Position numbers and translations under genes: made by a program. From Cryptosporidium bovis (Eukaryota; Apicomplexa; Conoidasida; Eucoccidiorida; Cryptosporidiidae): a stretch of 64,000 nt of DNA. Within the stretch, counting starts at the first letter, position 1. The number at the start of each line of letters is the position of its first letter. Under the pieces are notes generated by a model that was given only the letters and a program-made list of their open reading frames with translations, was not told the DNA's origin and ran no database searches. The DNA lies in assembly GCA_009768925.2 (NCBI GenBank), contig VHIT02000011.1:62001-126000 (forward strand), in the 5' to 3' direction. Of the stretch, positions 28,374 through 38,002 are shown piece after piece.

Positions 28374-28887
28374 AACAATTTCAAAGATGGCTTTGGGTCT
28401 TAAAATCATTTTGATTTATTCATCTGTTTAATATCAGAAATAACTAGCCTTCAACTATATTTATACGATAGTTTAGAATCACTAAATTTACGCTTGTTTT
28501 CTAACTATGTTTACAATTATGAAAACATCACTCACTAAAGTTATTATCAAATCATTATCTTCTTGTTTTATTTCTTTTTTCTTATTCTGTCTTATTCAGG
28601 CCTAGATCAATTTCTTTTAATACTCAAAATCTACCGCCAAATATGTGCATTTAGCTTATTTGAGACAGTTACTTATTTCATGGTTGAATATTACCATTAT
28701 GACTTTTTTTTAGGTATTTTATTATATAATTTCATAATTCTTCGAAAATTTGTGTAAAATCTCTAACTCTAAATTTTTGAGCATAGTTATTTTATTTAAA
28801 GTATTGTCAAGTTTTGTCAAACAATAACGTCATTATCAACTTTAATATTTTTTACAAGTCCTGATTTTGCGTAATTACAAATAGACG
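28374..28887. other. intergenic, upstream of AsnRS
   Basis: AT-rich, with an E2F-like ACCGCCAAAT at 28633-28642 about 250 bases before the AsnRS ATG. No gene seen. Confidence 0.55.
28633..28642. promoter_or_regulatory. E2F-like element ACCGCCAAAT
   Basis: The reverse complement reads ATTTGGCGGT. It lies upstream of AsnRS. Confidence 0.5.
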
Positions 28888-30402
28888 ATGTCAATAAAAC
28901 AACTAAAACCACTAAAAAAGACGGTTTCTGAATACTCTGTGACTGGAAGACTTAGGATATCATCCATTCTGGATTCGGAGGACGGAGGAATATCATATAT
29001 TGGTAAAAAAGTTACAATTGCAGGGTGGGCTAGGACAGTCAGAAAACAATGCTCAGATACCTTGCTATTTATCTCACTAAATGATGGCTCAACACATAAG
29101 AGCCTTCAATGTGTTGTTGAAAAAACATCAAGAGGATTTAATGACGGATTAAAAACATCAGTTGGATGTTCATTTAGAGTAACTGGAACTATAGTAAAAT
29201 CTCCGGCTGATGGTCAACCTGTTGAATTATTACTGAATACAAATGATGATGAACTTAAGGTGTATGGTTATTGCGATGCATCTAAATATCCACTTTCTAA
29301 AAAACACCATCCAAGAGAATTTTTGAGAGAAATAGCTCATTTAAGACCGAGAAGTCAATTCTTCAGTTCAGTATTGCGCATTAGAAATTCATTAGCGATA
29401 GCAATTCACGAGTACTTCCAGAGAAATGGATTTTTGTATATTCACACTCCAATAATAACGGCTGCTGATTGCGAAGGAGCAGGAGAAATGTTTAGGGTAA
29501 CAACTTTACTTCCAGTTGAGGACGACACCACAAAATTATCTACAATTCCAACGACAAAGTTAGAAGGTTCAAATGAATTAATCATTGATTGTAAAAAGGA
29601 TTTCTTTGGTAAAGCATCTTTTTTGACGGTTTCGGGACAGCTAGCATTAGAAACAGTAGCTTGTTCTATGTCGGATGTTTACACATTTGGTCCTACGTTT
29701 AGAGCAGAAAATTCCCATACATCTAGACATCTAGCTGAGTTTTGGATGATAGAACCTGAGATGGCTTTTTCCGATTTAACTGATTGTATGAATTTAGGAG
29801 AAGGACTGCTGAAATACACAGTTGAATATGTTCTGGAAAATAACATTTCCGATTTGGAGTATTTGGACAAAAATATTGAAAAAGGACTAATAGAAAGACT
29901 AAAAGTAATTTGTTCAAATGAGTTTGCTAGAATATCTTATACAGAGGCTATTGAGATGCTGAAACCTCATGATAAGGAATTCACTGTTCCAGTAACATGG
30001 GGAATGGATATGGGATCCGAACATGAAAGGTATTTAACAGATGTTATTGAAAAAAAGCCATGTATTATATACAACTATCCCAAGGATATTAAATCATTCT
30101 ACATGAAATTAAATGATGATGAAAAGACAGTAGCTGCTATGGATATTTTAGTTCCAAAAATAGGTGAAGTTATTGGTGGATCTCAAAGAGAGGACGATAT
30201 AATCAAACTCGAAAATGCCATTAAAAATAAGAACATGAATCCAGAACCTTACTGGTGGTACAACGAATTAAGAAAATATGGCTCTGTTCCGCACTCTGGA
30301 TTCGGACTCGGATTTGAAAGACTTATTATGATGATAACTGGTGTTGAGAATGTTAGGGATGTTATTCCGTTCCCGAGATATCCAAATCACTGTGATTTCT
30401 AA
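28888..30402 (+). CDS. asparaginyl-tRNA synthetase, cytosolic type
   Basis: 504 aa. The enzyme charges tRNA-Asn with asparagine. The N-terminal OB-fold (about 35-125) contains KKVTIAGWARTVRKQ. The class II catalytic core follows: motif 1 around YFQRNGFLYIHTPIITAADC, motif 2 around FGPTFRAENSHTSRHLAEFW and motif 3 around SGFGLGFERLIMM near the end. The form HTSRHLAEFWMIEPE, together with NYPKDIKSFYM, is typical of AsnRS rather than AspRS. The end DVIPFPRYPNHCDF also fits AsnRS. There is no obvious targeting leader, so it is expected in the cytosol. The ATG at 28888 is used. Confidence 0.95.
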   Translation: MSIKQLKPLKKTVSEYSVTGRLRISSILDSEDGGISYIGKKVTIAGWARTVRKQCSDTLLFISLNDGSTHKSLQCVVEKTSRGFNDGLKTSVGCSFRVTGTIVKSPADGQPVELLLNTNDDELKVYGYCDASKYPLSKKHHPREFLREIAHLRPRSQFFSSVLRIRNSLAIAIHEYFQRNGFLYIHTPIITAADCEGAGEMFRVTTLLPVEDDTTKLSTIPTTKLEGSNELIIDCKKDFFGKASFLTVSGQLALETVACSMSDVYTFGPTFRAENSHTSRHLAEFWMIEPEMAFSDLTDCMNLGEGLLKYTVEYVLENNISDLEYLDKNIEKGLIERLKVICSNEFARISYTEAIEMLKPHDKEFTVPVTWGMDMGSEHERYLTDVIEKKPCIIYNYPKDIKSFYMKLNDDEKTVAAMDILVPKIGEVIGGSQREDDIIKLENAIKNKNMNPEPYWWYNELRKYGSVPHSGFGLGFERLIMMITGVENVRDVIPFPRYPNHCDF

Positions 30403-30688
30403 ATTCAGCTATATCCTTTTTTTTAGAGAATTACATAGGGGTTTGTAGCTCGTGTCTTCTTTTTTTATTTTCAACTTGGAGTTTAAGCGATGGTTGAAAG
30501 TAAATTTCAAGTGGCTTGTTTACTTATTGTTTGTAAATCGTTTGTAAATCTTGCATCGCATTTGTTTTTAACTTGTGCGTAAATTCTTAATGTTGCCTAG
30601 GTTACTTTGTCGTTAGTTTACCAATAGATTTCATCCTAACACCTCCTTTTGACTTGAATCTTCCACCTTTTCAGGATACATCCCCTAT

Positions 30689-30911
30689 ATGTGCACGAGC
30701 ATGACACCTACACGATACAATTGGTCTAGTACATATGAGATAATGAAGGTAACTCAATTTTTAGAAAGAAACAGTGAAAATCAACTAGTTCAAAGAACAC
30801 ATAGGTAAAAAAATTAGACTGTTAACTACTATTTACACTAAAACACTCATTAGATGGTTTTTTCAATGCAGAATATTTAAAAAAATTACTAATAATTGGC
30901 GTCAATGTTAG
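30689..30911 (+). CDS. probable small two-exon gene, 51 aa, unknown
   Basis: Exon 30689-30804 and exon 30872-30911 join in frame across a 67-nt intron (GTAAAA..ATGCAG), the usual size for this genome, and give 51 codons. The exon is much richer in G+C than the spacer, and the product has mixed composition (for example PTRYNWSSTYEIMKV, then THRIFKKITNNW). A strong pyrimidine tract and CAG at 30674 suggest a further upstream exon. ATGGTTGAAA at 30490-30499 followed by GTAAAT would fit its phase. The product may therefore be a few residues longer. I recognise no family. Confidence 0.4.
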
Positions 30912-30980
30912 GACAAGTTTTGCGCACTAGTTCCATGTTCAAGAAATTACTTTATGTACAGTCAAATAATGGGAATAACT

Positions 30981-30998
30981 CCCGCCAAATTTAGCGGG
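30981..30998. promoter_or_regulatory. palindromic double E2F-like site
   Basis: CCCGCCAAATTTAGCGGG is an 18-bp inverted repeat with a single mismatched pair. It joins two opposed GCGGG cores, with a third CCCGC at 31006-31010. It is 570 bases upstream of V-ATPase E. Confidence 0.55.
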
Positions 30999-31567
30999 CT
31001 CATATCCCGCATGAACCTGGAAAGGCTGTTAAAATAGTAAATAAATGTAAATACTAATCTTAAAAAAGTACTATAAGTTTAATTATAGTTATATATTAGG
31101 AAAAAAGTGAATATAGTGAGTACTATATTAATGCAATTAAACATTAGGTAATTGTAATAGGGGGAACTAAACACTAATAATAAAAATTTAACTAAATAAT
31201 AAATTGATAGTTTTTTTAGTAAAATATATATTAATTAAGGATTAATAAAAAGGGAAGGAAGGAAAAAAGTTTAACAGGTGTTTCTTCATTAAAAGTGAAT
31301 TTTTTTGGCGCAAGTCCGAAAAAAATAAGGGTACAAAATAAATTAGTGTAAACTGCAGAAGAGAACAAGTTTGGGATTCTTCCTTTTCTCTTTTTGATCG
31401 ATAAACGCGGATTTAACATTCTTTGGTGTTATTGATACGCTGATATATATATTTTCAAGGGAATATCCTTGTTTTTTTAGAGATTTTTTCTGGAAACTGA
31501 GTCGAGTATAAGCTATATTTTGAGTATATTTTATTTAATTTAAGAAGATTTTGAGAATAATACAAAA

Positions 31568-32405
31568 ATGGTAAGTTTTTAATTTACTAATTGTGATATT
31601 GTCGGCAATATTATACTATCTTATTCGGGTTTTTGATAATATTGTTGATAAATCTGATTTATAATTGCACGAAACTAACTATTCCTTTAAATACTTTGTT
31701 TAGGATGACATTGAAGCACAGAAGCAAATTCAGCAAATGATTGACTTCATTTTAAATGAAGCTAAGGACAAGGCTAATGAAATAGAGGCAAAGGCACTGC
31801 AAGATTATAATATAGAAAAGTTGAAACTCGTACAAAACTATAAAGATTTGTTACGCCAAGATCTTAAAAAAAAAGTTAAGAAATTGGAGGTGGAAAGGGC
31901 AATAGCAAGAAGCACTGCTCTGAACAAAGCAAGGCTTAAAAAAATGGCTGCTAGAGCCCAAGTTTTGACAGAAGTAGTGCAACTTACGAGAAAGAAACTG
32001 TGTGAACTCTCCACAAATGCTTCTGTTTACGAACCACTATTGGTTGACTTACTTGCACAATCTATGATCAAGCTCCTAGAACCTGTGGTTATAGTTAAAT
32101 GTCGCCAATCAGATTTGGCTGTAGTTGAAAGTGCAATTCCGAAAGCTGTTAAAAAATTCAAAGAGATTCTTCAAAATGAATGTGGTATTACTATGAATGT
32201 CGATGCCAAGATTGACAAAGAGAACTTTCTCTATCCTGCACCGACAAGTGTGGAACAGAATTCAAGATACTGTTCTGGTGGTGTCATGGTTACAAATTTA
32301 GATGGCAAGATTATTTGCAATAATACTTTGGATGCGAGATTAGACCTAGTTATTCAAAATGATGCGCCAATAATTAGGTCTAAACTCTTCCCAAAAACTG
32401 CCTAA
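31568..32405 (+). CDS. V-type proton ATPase subunit E (2 exons)
   Basis: Exon 1 contributes only the ATG (31568-31570). The intron 31571-31703 (133 nt) has GTAAGT..TGTTTAG ends. Exon 2 is 31704-32405, for 234 aa in all. Subunit E forms the peripheral stalk linking the ATP-hydrolysing head to the membrane sector. The second exon begins DDIEAQKQIQQMIDFILNEA then KDKANEIEAKA, matching the family's [20 protein letters not shown]. Further family features are ARLKKMAARAQVL, a central LLEPVVIVKCRQSDLAVVE and the C-terminal GGVMVTN...NTLDARLDLV. Length is normal. Without the intron the frame has no upstream ATG and would start at Met12. Confidence 0.93.
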
Positions 32406-33216
32406 TTATTGTGAATGATATAAATATCCAAGTGTTAACAACATAAGAATTAAAATGCTTATTTGTTAGTATTTATACTCTTCCTTTTTAATAAGATAGT
32501 AAGGTTCAGTTCTCTTAACTCCTTTTAATTTCTGATACTCATTATATTTTGTTCAGAATGTAATTTTTTTTCATTGATTATTTGTTCTTAAGCTGTAGGA
32601 AATAATGAAAGAAATCCCACTCAAGATGCGGATATATATATGGATGAATATCAGTATTTACAAGGAATGCATACATTTTAGTTTAAAATAGGTCTTGCCT
32701 CAAGTCCCTAGGGTTTAAACATTAAATACCGGTATTGGGGGACAGTCAAATAATAAATGATAATACAATTTTCCCACACTAAACTATTAATTTGTGTGAT
32801 TATATAAAAGTAGTATACGCTAATAAAACTGCAAAAAAATAAATTAATAGCAGTATCAATAAAATAACAATAGTTGATAATAGTACCTGTCACTAATTAA
32901 AAAAAGTAGAAAGGTGTGTAAGGAAAAAACAATTATAAATAAATACTGTTGCAAAGAAAACACTTAAGCTAATTAAATCAAATTTTACTTAAAATATAAA
33001 GTAAATTGTATTTATCTTAAATAAATATAAAACGTATTCTAAAATTAAATTTAGTACAGTTAAGTGAATGACTTTAAAGTGATAGTTTGATGCATTCTTT
33101 AATTAATTAGCGAATAATTGTATTACATTCTGTTCGTTTAAAATAGACATTAAATAAGACGAAAAGTTGACTATACAAATAAGTAATACGTAAACAACAT
33201 ATTAATAACAGAAAAA
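32406..33216. other. intergenic, upstream of MSH6
   Basis: Mostly AT-rich. A possible acceptor (AGCTGTAG, ending 32598) precedes 27 open codons to TAG at 32679-32681, but no donor exon was found. Near MSH6 there is only a weak TTAGCGAA half site (33107-33114), unlike the stronger E2F-like sites elsewhere. Confidence 0.45.
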
Positions 33217-36200
33217 ATGGATAAGAAACTCAAACAAGCAAACAATCCTACTAAAATTGATAAACAGTCAAGCATACTGTCTTTCTTTTCTCAAAAAGTA
33301 AATGATAAAAGGGAAATATACACCAAAACAACACCTCTTAAAGTAAACAACACAAAACAAATAGATGAGACACTTATAAATCAAGATAAAGATATAGAAA
33401 TGGAATTATTGGGTTATGGAGAGAATTCGAATAAAGTAGACAATACAAACATTCCAGTACTTGACGAGTTAGAAAATTTTTCAGCAGAAAGGATAGCAAC
33501 ATGTGATTCAACACCGTGCAAGACAAGCCACAAAAAAAAAATGGAAACTCCTGCAAACGAAGCAATAGGAAGAAGAATAAGAAGAATAAGTGATTCTGAT
33601 GATGAAAATTATGACACCAACGGTTCAGATTTAGAATTAATAACTAAAAGGGTAAAAATAACAAAGAGTGACGACCTAGCAGCAACAGAGAGAGATGGCA
33701 ATTTAGAAGAATTAGAGTATAATATGAAAGATGAGATAGACTATTTAGATGAGAACGATGATGTTAATTTGGATATAGAAGAAAAAAAAAATTATTTAAA
33801 AAATATCGGCACTAGTTTACCATTAAACAGACACTCAGTAGCAACGAAGGATCAGGAAATAGACGATTTGACAGTGAACGAGGAAGAAGAACTAGCGAAA
33901 GAGCTTTTAGGTACAGTGGCAGCTCAAAGCAGTCAGTTATTTAGAGACTATGTAGATGCAATATTGCAATATGGTAGAAACTATTCGTTTCCATCGTGGT
34001 TATTATTAAAAAATATAAGGGATGGTAATGGAACGAGTCCATTTGACCCAACTTATGATCCGTCAACAATATGGGTTCCAAGTTCATCCTCAAAAGTAGC
34101 AAAGGAAGAAAAAATACACTTTACACCAGCGATGGAGCAATATTGGGAATTTAAAAAGGATCACTTTGACAAAATATTATTTTTTAAAATGGGTAAATTC
34201 TACGAAATGTTTTACATAGACGCCTGTATATGTCAGAAACATTGTGATTTGAGGTGGACAGCAGGGGATGCAAAACCACATGTGGGTTTTCCGGAGACAG
34301 CGTTACATGCTTATGCAAATAAACTAGTTAACTTGGGATACCGTGTAGTAATAGTAGAGCAAATGGAAACACCAAAAGAGTTGGAAGAAAGGAATAGAAG
34401 CGCTTCTCGAGGTGTTAAAAAAGAAAAGGCAGTGAAAAGGAATATAAATGAGGTATTAACTAACGGCACATTGGTTAGACCTGATATGTTAAGTGATATG
34501 GCAAGTATACTAATGACAGTTTATTTCGACAGGAAGGATATTGAAAATAATGGCTTGATGTACGAAGTAGGAATAGTTTGTATTGATATTACTACTGGAA
34601 AAGTTGAATTGACTTCAATTGAAGAAAAAGGTGATCAGTTTTTAATGTTTAGAACAATAATAAGTCAAGTACAGCCAAAAGAAATAGCGTATTTACCAGG
34701 TAATATCCCGATACAAGTACTAAGATATTTAAGTTCAATAACTCCATCAATACAACTTACGAATTTTAGGGATTTTGTGGATTCGCTATTGGCAATAAAT
34801 GATATTGTAAATACATTCAATAGACTTGAAATACCGTTACCAGAAGTCGTAGACAAGCTGTGCAACAAATCAAAAGCACTTTGTTGTTCTTTTTCTGGCA
34901 CGTTAAGATATTTATCAACTATATTGCTTTGTGACAGATTAATAATGACCGGAACGTTTTCAGAATACGACCCTTCAAAAAAAAATCGTTTAATGCTAAA
35001 TATTGGAGCAATAAAAGACTTGGAGCTATTACAAACGCAGCACGGGGACGAAATCAACTCCTTATTTGGCTTCTTAAAACGCACGATCACTCCAGGTGGC
35101 TCTAGATTACTTAAAAAATGGATAACATATCCTCTAATTAACATTGATAGAATAAATGAAAGACTCGATTCTATCAATTGGTTTATGGAAAATTCCGAAA
35201 AGCTTTACGAATTTAGAGAGGAGTTGAGAAAATTGGATTCCCACATTAGTAGTAGCAATTGTGGTAATAGTGGTGGTGTTAACGGTAACAGTTATAACGG
35301 CACTTGTGGTAATAACGGCAATAGTGGAAACAATAATAGCAGTTACAGCAACAATAACAATTATGGCCAAAAAAATTCAAATCCGAAAAAAAAATATTCA
35401 CAAAGCTTAGATTTTGAGAGACTAATTAACAGAATAACTTCGGGTGTACTTCAAAGTAAAAGAGGTGCCGTGTTTTTTACGAATGTAATACAAAGGAGAA
35501 TACAAGAATTTATCAACTCGATGGATCTTTTTGATTCTACACTAAAATGTATAATAGATATTTTTGGTGATCCTGAAACCAGAAAAAAGATGCCTAAATT
35601 GTTATTAGCACTTACAGGTTTAAGAGAGGAGGATGAAACTACGACGGAAATGAAGGTAGATAAAATGTGTTATGGTGGGTATCTAACAAATATTTTTGAA
35701 ACAACAAAAAGATTAAGGTCTTTAGTTGTATTGGATAATAAAACGGGTGACTGGAAACCAGTGCCAGGTAATTGCAGAGAATATGACGAAATAGTTGATT
35801 CAATAAACAATATTAAAAAAAGTCTCGATGATGAGTTACTGAGAATAAGTAAGGATATGAATACTACATCAATTTCATTTGTAAATAATAAATATAGATA
35901 TGAGATTGAATGCCCAGAAAATATACCAAAATCTCGTTTTCCAGATTCTGCTGAAATAACTTCTTCAAAGAAGGGGTATGTTAGATTTCATACTGATGAA
36001 ATTAAACAATTGTTGTATGATCTTGAATTTAAAGAAGAACAGCTTCAAAAGAGTTTATTTCCATATTTACAAACAATGTGTAAGGAATTCCACAATAATT
36101 TTTCATATTTTTCAGCAATTTCCGATTCAGTTTCACAATTAGATGTATTAATATCTTTGGCACTTGTATCTATGGACACTTCGGAGGGACCATTTTGCAG

Positions 36201-37062
36201 GCCTAAATTTATTACAAAAGCGGAAAATAATGGTATCCCTTTGCTTGAGTTAAGGGAATGCAGACATCCAGTTATTGCAAGACTTAAAACAAATTATATA
36301 CCCAATGATATTTTGCTAAGTACCAAAAATAATAATGCCTGTTGCTGTCTAGTTACCGGACCAAATATGGGTGGAAAATCTACAATATTAAGGCAAACAT
36401 GCATCGCAGTTGTTATGGCTCATATTGGATGTTTTGTACCTGCTAGTGAATGCAACTTAACTCCAGTTGATAAAATATTTACTAGAATCGGTGCCTATGA
36501 TTCAATTATTGAAGGTAAGAGTACATTTCTAGTTGAACTTGAAGAAACCGCTGAAATTCTTAATCATTCAACTCAAGACTCCCTCGTAATTATAGATGAG
36601 CTTGGAAGAGGCACTTCCACCTTTGATGGAACCGCAATATCAATTGCCACTTTAGAATACATATCAAGGAAGATTGAATGCAGGTGTTTATTTTCAACAC
36701 ATTTACACTTGCTTTGTGATGAGTTCTCCAATGACTTAAGAATATTGCCTTATCACATGGACCTAAACCTGAATAATGATACAAAAACCATCACTTTCTT
36801 GTACAAATTTATACCAGGTATATGTCCTAAGTCATATGGTATGAACGTTGCTAATTTAGCTGGTATACCACAGGAGATCATTGACAATTCAATCAATTTG
36901 GCGTCCGATGCCGAAACCTGTACTCTTATATTAAAAAATATATCAAAAATTAAAAAGTTTATTCAACAAGGTTCGACTAATCAAGATGACAGTGTTAGAT
37001 TTTTCGACTTTTTCAAAAGCAACAGAAGTCTTATCGAAAAATTTATCAGTGAACTTCCTTGA
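33217..37062 (+). CDS. MSH6: DNA mismatch repair protein MSH6
   Basis: 1281 aa. MSH6 pairs with MSH2 as MutS-alpha, which recognises base mismatches and small loops. Residues 17-24 (QSSILSFF) form a PCNA-binding PIP box. A long acidic, disordered linker follows, with no PWWP domain. The mismatch-binding domain starts near 305, with the Phe-x-Glu motif in KMGKFYEMF (about 325) that stacks on the mispaired base. The connector, lever and clamp regions follow, interrupted by an Asn/Gly/Ser-rich insert (about 680-725). The ATPase has Walker A GPNMGGKST (about 1047), DELGRGTST (about 1126) and a dimerisation tail. All catalytic motifs are intact. Confidence 0.96.
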   Translation: MDKKLKQANNPTKIDKQSSILSFFSQKVNDKREIYTKTTPLKVNNTKQIDETLINQDKDIEMELLGYGENSNKVDNTNIPVLDELENFSAERIATCDSTPCKTSHKKKMETPANEAIGRRIRRISDSDDENYDTNGSDLELITKRVKITKSDDLAATERDGNLEELEYNMKDEIDYLDENDDVNLDIEEKKNYLKNIGTSLPLNRHSVATKDQEIDDLTVNEEEELAKELLGTVAAQSSQLFRDYVDAILQYGRNYSFPSWLLLKNIRDGNGTSPFDPTYDPSTIWVPSSSSKVAKEEKIHFTPAMEQYWEFKKDHFDKILFFKMGKFYEMFYIDACICQKHCDLRWTAGDAKPHVGFPETALHAYANKLVNLGYRVVIVEQMETPKELEERNRSASRGVKKEKAVKRNINEVLTNGTLVRPDMLSDMASILMTVYFDRKDIENNGLMYEVGIVCIDITTGKVELTSIEEKGDQFLMFRTIISQVQPKEIAYLPGNIPIQVLRYLSSITPSIQLTNFRDFVDSLLAINDIVNTFNRLEIPLPEVVDKLCNKSKALCCSFSGTLRYLSTILLCDRLIMTGTFSEYDPSKKNRLMLNIGAIKDLELLQTQHGDEINSLFGFLKRTITPGGSRLLKKWITYPLINIDRINERLDSINWFMENSEKLYEFREELRKLDSHISSSNCGNSGGVNGNSYNGTCGNNGNSGNNNSSYSNNNNYGQKNSNPKKKYSQSLDFERLINRITSGVLQSKRGAVFFTNVIQRRIQEFINSMDLFDSTLKCIIDIFGDPETRKKMPKLLLALTGLREEDETTTEMKVDKMCYGGYLTNIFETTKRLRSLVVLDNKTGDWKPVPGNCREYDEIVDSINNIKKSLDDELLRISKDMNTTSISFVNNKYRYEIECPENIPKSRFPDSAEITSSKKGYVRFHTDEIKQLLYDLEFKEEQLQKSLFPYLQTMCKEFHNNFSYFSAISDSVSQLDVLISLALVSMDTSEGPFCRPKFITKAENNGIPLLELRECRHPVIARLKTNYIPNDILLSTKNNNACCCLVTGPNMGGKSTILRQTCIAVVMAHIGCFVPASECNLTPVDKIFTRIGAYDSIIEGKSTFLVELEETAEILNHSTQDSLVIIDELGRGTSTFDGTAISIATLEYISRKIECRCLFSTHLHLLCDEFSNDLRILPYHMDLNLNNDTKTITFLYKFIPGICPKSYGMNVANLAGIPQEIIDNSINLASDAETCTLILKNISKIKKFIQQGSTNQDDSVRFFDFFKSNRSLIEKFISELP

Positions 37063-37540
37063 TATTAACAGATCACGGGAAGGGTTATTTCACTGAGTTT
37101 ATAGATGATTTACATCTAACTGAAATCTTATTATATTTAAACTCGAGGAAAGAGGTTTAATTTTTACTTTTTTAAATTTACATTCAAGTACAAATACTTA
37201 GAGTGCACCATACTATATTGAAGAATATACAAAACTTAAAGTGTCCACATTTCATTATTTTACATGTTAAATTTAAATAAGAAAGTTGTTGGATTAGGAG
37301 AGTTTGAAATATTAAGTATCAAATAAAAAATGAACTATTGCAAGTATATAATACTTTAAATGTATTTAGCTAATAGAGGAATAATAATTAGCTTTACAAT
37401 GAAACATCCAAAAAAAACCATCAAACAATTTAATTAATAAACTTCTCCATTTAATGTTATAACTGCATTATTTATTTGGTTTATTGTTGCTAGTTTTTTT
37501 CTTTTTTAATTTGACCATATGATTGTCATTTTCCCTATTT
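37063..37540. other. intergenic, convergent 3' ends
   Basis: AT-rich spacer between the ends of MSH6 and the inhibitor-2 gene. Nothing recognised. Confidence 0.55.
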
Positions 37541-38002
37541 TTAACTGTCTTTATCACTGTCACTCGCTCTTTCTTCTTCACAATTATCATCAGTAAATAG
37601 TTCACCTGAAGACTTTGCAATTATAAATTCATTGTAATGCAGCTTTCTTTTTGATTCAAAGGTCTCATTTTTACCGGTACCTTTTGGTGAATTACATGTG
37701 AAATGACAATTATCGCCCATCCCAACGCCCTCATTTAGATCTTTGGCTAAATTTCTTGAATACTCAACCAGTTTTAAACGGATATCTTCAGGAGTGACAA
37801 CTTTTCCTGCATTAATCATTGGTTCCTGAGACTCATCCTCTGAGAAGCTCGAATTACCACTACTATAATAATAGTATGGAGTGTTTGGTTCGTCTATTTT
37901 CATTCTACTTCCTCTATCTGCATCATGTGATTCTATATTGTCCTCATCCCATGTAACACCCTTTCTTATTTTGTAACTATCTTTAATACCTTCCTTTTTC
38001 AT
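37541..38002 (-). CDS. protein phosphatase 1 inhibitor-2 (I-2) homologue
   Basis: 153 aa from the ATG at 38002. The frame opens four codons earlier at TTG. Inhibitor-2 is an intrinsically disordered regulator that wraps PP1 and blocks its active site. The three family contacts are visible: KGVTWDEDNI (residues about 14-23, the RVxF-like KxxxWDE region), MKIDEPNTPYYYY (about 34-46) and RKLHYNEFIIAK (about 119-130), whose HYNE helix covers the catalytic metals. The TP of the second motif is the conserved site for GSK3-type phosphorylation in animals. The rest is Ser/Asp/Glu-rich and shows no fold. Length is slightly shorter than human I-2. Confidence 0.9.
   Translation of the reverse strand: MKKEGIKDSYKIRKGVTWDEDNIESHDADRGSRMKIDEPNTPYYYYSSGNSSFSEDESQEPMINAGKVVTPEDIRLKLVEYSRNLAKDLNEGVGMGDNCHFTCNSPKGTGKNETFESKRKLHYNEFIIAKSSGELFTDDNCEEERASDSDKDS

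Larger units (their letters stand above)
30403..31567. other. intergenic with small split ORF and paired E2F-like sites
   Basis: 1.2 kb between AsnRS and V-ATPase E. It holds a probable small split ORF (30689-30911), a palindromic E2F-like pair (30981-30998) with a further ATCCCGCAT at 31003-31011, and TTTTTTGGCGCAA at 31301-31313. A minus-strand ATG frame of 62 codons at 31231-31419 overlaps the last site and is not accepted. Confidence 0.5.

Noticed and set aside
31231-31419. Minus-strand ATG frame of 62 codons
   Set aside because: Hydrophobic, AT-driven composition, overlaps an E2F-like site, and no family feature. Kept only as a remote possibility.
32593-32681. Possible 27-codon terminal exon upstream of MSH6
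   Set aside because: An acceptor-like CTGTAG is present, but the only donor in phase creates a stop or a 32-residue product through a weaker acceptor.
34665-35370. Long antisense frames inside MSH6
   Set aside because: Mirror of well-supported coding sequence.
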